DNA from: Bacteroidota bacterium
GTDB lineage: Bacteria > Bacteroidota > Bacteroidia > UKL13-3
Assembly (NCBI GenBank): GCA_947449515.1
Contig: CANFSD010000043.1
Coordinates: 1 to 10,151 of the forward strand
DNA: 10,151 nt
Reading direction: 5' to 3'
Shown here piece by piece: positions 7,676-10,151 of this stretch; the first letter of the stretch is position 1; every line of letters begins with the position of its first letter. The position numbers were made by a program, and so were the translations under genes. Below the pieces are notes generated by a model that saw only the letters and a list, made by a program, of their open reading frames with translations, was not told the origin of the DNA and did no database searches.

Positions 7676-10151
7676 AATTTAAAACGCATTTGAATAAGCA
7701 AACCATGGGTATTATTTATAGAAAAATCAAGACGACCATTATTTCTATTTACCCTTTTTTTAATATTTGAGATGCCATTACCCTTTGCAAAAATAGAATT
7801 TACATCTACTATTTTCCCATTATCAGATAAAATTAAGTAAAGCTCATTATTTATTAGCGACATGGATAGTGTGAATACATCTCCAAAGGCATATTTCATA
7901 GTATTATTAGAAATTTCATAAACACACAAGCGGATGTCCCTAAACAATTCAGAACTAATTTCAATATTATCTGGCACATCGTTGATAATATTTACCATAT
8001 ATTTTGAATTATCAAAAAATCCCAATAAAAAATATTTTAAATCATCATTCAATGCCGAAAATAGATATTTTGTATGCTTAAGCGTTTTTATATAAATACG
8101 CAATGAAAATAAAGCCTCTGATAAATTTGAAGTTACCAATGAAGATTCAGATTTATTATTTATCATCATCAAGGATCTGTTAATAATGGTTCCAATTTCA
8201 TCATGTAAATCCATACTTATCCTACTCTTTAATCGCTCCTCTTTCTGCCTGTTCCTTAATAAGGCAAAAATTATGAGCAGGCCTAGAAAAATAACCAAAC
8301 AAAATAAAAGAATTATGAACCATTCCTCCTTATAAAATTCTATTTCAACAATTACTGGAAAAGCATTGCGACAAAAAATATAGTTCCCATATGGGTCTAA
8401 GGAACGTGTATAAATATGATAATTGCCAGCCTCCAAATTGTTTAAAATCAAACTTCCATCCTTATTCATTTTAATCCAATCATTTCCTTCAATACTATAT
8501 TCAAATTGATGCTCATCTGGATGCAAATAATCAAAAGGACTGAAAAATAACTGCAAATAGGCAGATCCAAATAAATATTTGATATCCGAATTTTGGTTTG
8601 TTATAACATTTATTTTATTACTATATTTTTTAATTTGATTATACGATGTGAGAGTTAATCTTTGGTTGTTAACCTGCTTTTCAAAAAGCTCAGGATCAAT
8701 TTCATCGTAGGCATTTAAGCCACCAAAAATAATTTTACCATTAGACAGCAATAACCCAGATTTGTAATTGTATTCATAATTACTGCAACCCAAATCTTTG
8801 GTTAAATAAAAATAAGACTTCGACGGAATTGAAATAGAAACAATTCCATTATAGGTGGATAACCAAACACGTGATTTATTATCGCGTATCATTTCTGTAA
8901 CTAAATTACTTGGTAGCCCATTTCCTTTATTTAATAGGAGTATTGATTCAAAATTTTTTAAACTTAAAACTTCCAAACCATTAGTAGTAGCAACCCATAA
9001 TTGAGAATAATCAGGGATAAATAGTATACATTTTATATTTGTTTCATGCGTTACAATTTTTGAAAATTTTGAAACAATTAATTCCTTGGTAAAAGAATTA
9101 GCAATGCCAAAATTTAAGGCGTATAACCCTTTATCGCTGCAAAGATAAAAAGTGTTAATATGCTTCTTAATACTATAAATATAAAGCGAATTAAAAACCT
9201 CATTGGGAAATTTAATCTTAGAAAAAGATTGGCTTGGAATATGATAATTTATTAGACCTTGCGCCCCCCCAATCAAAATATTGGATGAATCTACCATACA
9301 AATAGAAAATAAATTACCAATAAAAAAAGATCTTGGTATTTCAGTAATTTGAAATGATAAAGTTTGAACATTAAGCGTAATAAATAAATTTTCCTCTGCA
9401 ACTATATAGATATTACTACCAATTAAAATACCATCAAAAGTTGAAATTGCAGGATGATTTATGACAGAGAATACCCCCTTCCGTTTTAACAAAATATTTG
9501 GATATCCTAAAAAAAATAAATCTCCATTTGGCGACTCAATAATTCTCCTTCTTACTCTAATCAAATCGCTATTTATCAATTTATTGTCATTTAACACTTG
9601 CACAGATGTAGATGGCTCAATTACCTTAACTAAACCTTGATTGGTACCAATCCAATAAAAGGACCCTCCAGGATGATTTAAACACCGGAGTTCCGCATTT
9701 TCTAGTGCATCAAAAAATTTTATATTACTAATACCATTTTTTACAACATTAAAATTCTTATAGTGGTCTATTTTATAAATTTTATCTTTCCCATTTGTGC
9801 AAAACGATGTTATAAATAAATCGCTTTTCTTCAAACCAGAATTATGGAGTAGATTTAAATTTTCATCAAAAATAAAATTATCATAGCCCCCTATAAAATT
9901 TAGGTGTCTATTCTTGGTCCATATTATTTTTGGAGAAATTGAACGTGGATAATTAAAGTCCATTAGGACTCTTTTTACCAATCTTAATTTTGAAAATGAA
10001 TACTTAAACAGGCCTAAACCTACAACTCCCGCATAGAAAAATGAGTCATTAACGTTTAAAACGGCATTTACTTCGTGTCCAAATTTTCTTTGATATATTT
10101 TCCCATTATCAAATAATTGCAACACACCATTTGTTCTTAATAGCGCAAATA
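7672..10151 (-). CDS. Beta-propeller sensor histidine kinase (HisKA_3 type), N-terminus cut by window edge
   Basis: The frame is open from base 10151 to the TGA at 7672. The GTG at 10125 is not a convincing start, because propeller-like sequence (FALLRTNG) continues upstream of it with no stop, so the real start and signal peptide lie outside. Numbering from that GTG, residues about 1-515 hold Reg_prop-type blades (FYWIGTNQGL 157-166, ILIGGAQGL 283-291, LWVATTNGL 376-384, RVWLSTYNGI 419-428, KIIFGGLNAYDEIDP 464-478). A Y_Y_Y domain follows at about 520-596 (FEYSIEGNDW) and one membrane helix at 602-623. The HisKA_3 box DLHDEIG holds phosphoacceptor H641. The HATPase domain has an N box (E737, N740, N741), DNG (768-770) and GNG (782-784). 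Known for the family: the periplasmic propeller and Y_Y_Y sense extracellular ligands, often glycans, and signal across the membrane. The ligand here is unknown. There is no fused receiver; the separate regulator overlaps its stop by four bases. Confidence 0.93.
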   Translation of the reverse strand, partial: FALLRTNGVLQLFDNGKIYQRKFGHEVNAVLNVNDSFFYAGVVGLGLFKYSFSKLRLVKRVLMDFNYPRSISPKIIWTKNRHLNFIGGYDNFIFDENLNLLHNSGLKKSDLFITSFCTNGKDKIYKIDHYKNFNVVKNGISNIKFFDALENAELRCLNHPGGSFYWIGTNQGLVKVIEPSTSVQVLNDNKLINSDLIRVRRRIIESPNGDLFFLGYPNILLKRKGVFSVINHPAISTFDGILIGSNIYIVAEENLFITLNVQTLSFQITEIPRSFFIGNLFSICMVDSSNILIGGAQGLINYHIPSQSFSKIKFPNEVFNSLYIYSIKKHINTFYLCSDKGLYALNFGIANSFTKELIVSKFSKIVTHETNIKCILFIPDYSQLWVATTNGLEVLSLKNFESILLLNKGNGLPSNLVTEMIRDNKSRVWLSTYNGIVSISIPSKSYFYLTKDLGCSNYEYNYKSGLLLSNGKIIFGGLNAYDEIDPELFEKQVNNQRLTLTSYNQIKKYSNKINVITNQNSDIKYLFGSAYLQLFFSPFDYLHPDEHQFEYSIEGNDWIKMNKDGSLILNNLEAGNYHIYTRSLDPYGNYIFCRNAFPVIVEIEFYKEEWFIILLFCLVIFLGLLIIFALLRNRQKEERLKSRISMDLHDEIGTIINRSLMMINNKSESSLVTSNLSEALFSLRIYIKTLKHTKYLFSALNDDLKYFLLGFFDNSKYMVNIINDVPDNIEISSELFRDIRLCVYEISNNTMKYAFGDVFTLSMSLINNELYLILSDNGKIVDVNSIFAKGNGISNIKKRVNRNNGRLDFSINNTHGLLIQMRFKL

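Noticed and set aside
10123..10125. GTG as the true start of the histidine kinase
   Set aside because: The frame continues upstream to the window edge with propeller-like sequence. A start here would lack a signal peptide, which the periplasmic sensor needs.

Overview
The window looks like an AT-rich genome of a member of the Bacteroidota (Flavobacteriia, Chitinophagia or a relative). Three things point there. The large surface protein is built from modules typical of that phylum: LamG-like modules with a KYGIT signature, and D-rich thrombospondin type 3-like strings. The sensor kinase has a Reg_prop/Y_Y_Y periplasmic region. The translation starts lack Shine-Dalgarno sequences. All recognisable genes lie on the minus strand, so the biological order runs from the right edge to the left edge.

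Region 1 (10151 down to 7672) is a sensor histidine kinase whose N-terminus is cut by the window edge. It has a periplasmic beta-propeller, a Y_Y_Y domain, one membrane helix, a HisKA_3-type phosphoacceptor box (DLHDEIG) and an HATPase domain. Region 2 (7675 down to 7073) is its NarL/LuxR-family response regulator, joined to it by an ATGA overlap. The two form an evident two-component operon.

Region 3 (7072 to 6718) is a 355-base non-coding gap. It holds a TAnnTTTG-type minus-7 box, a tandem pair of CTTAAGG repeats directly abutting it, a TGCATGCA palindrome and a small hairpin. These are plausible promoter and operator elements for the next gene.

Region 4 (6717 down to 1) is one uninterrupted reading frame of 2,239 codons that runs off the left edge. 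I checked it triplet by triplet and found no stop. It encodes a very large exported, multidomain, adhesin-like protein. The order is: signal peptide, a beta-rich N-terminal domain, a LamG-like module split by an inserted F5/8 type C (discoidin) domain, a second LamG-like module, then at least three large repeat units. Each unit combines a beta-domain with two aspartate-rich calcium-binding strings and a conserved cysteine pair. The C-terminus, where a type IX secretion sorting domain would be expected, lies outside the window.

A reasonable but unproven picture is that the kinase senses an extracellular ligand and the regulator controls transcription, possibly of the co-oriented adhesin gene next door. 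I see no mobile element, CRISPR array, rRNA or tRNA, and no clear defence or biosynthetic system. The main points of interest are the architecture of the giant protein and the organised non-coding gap in front of it.
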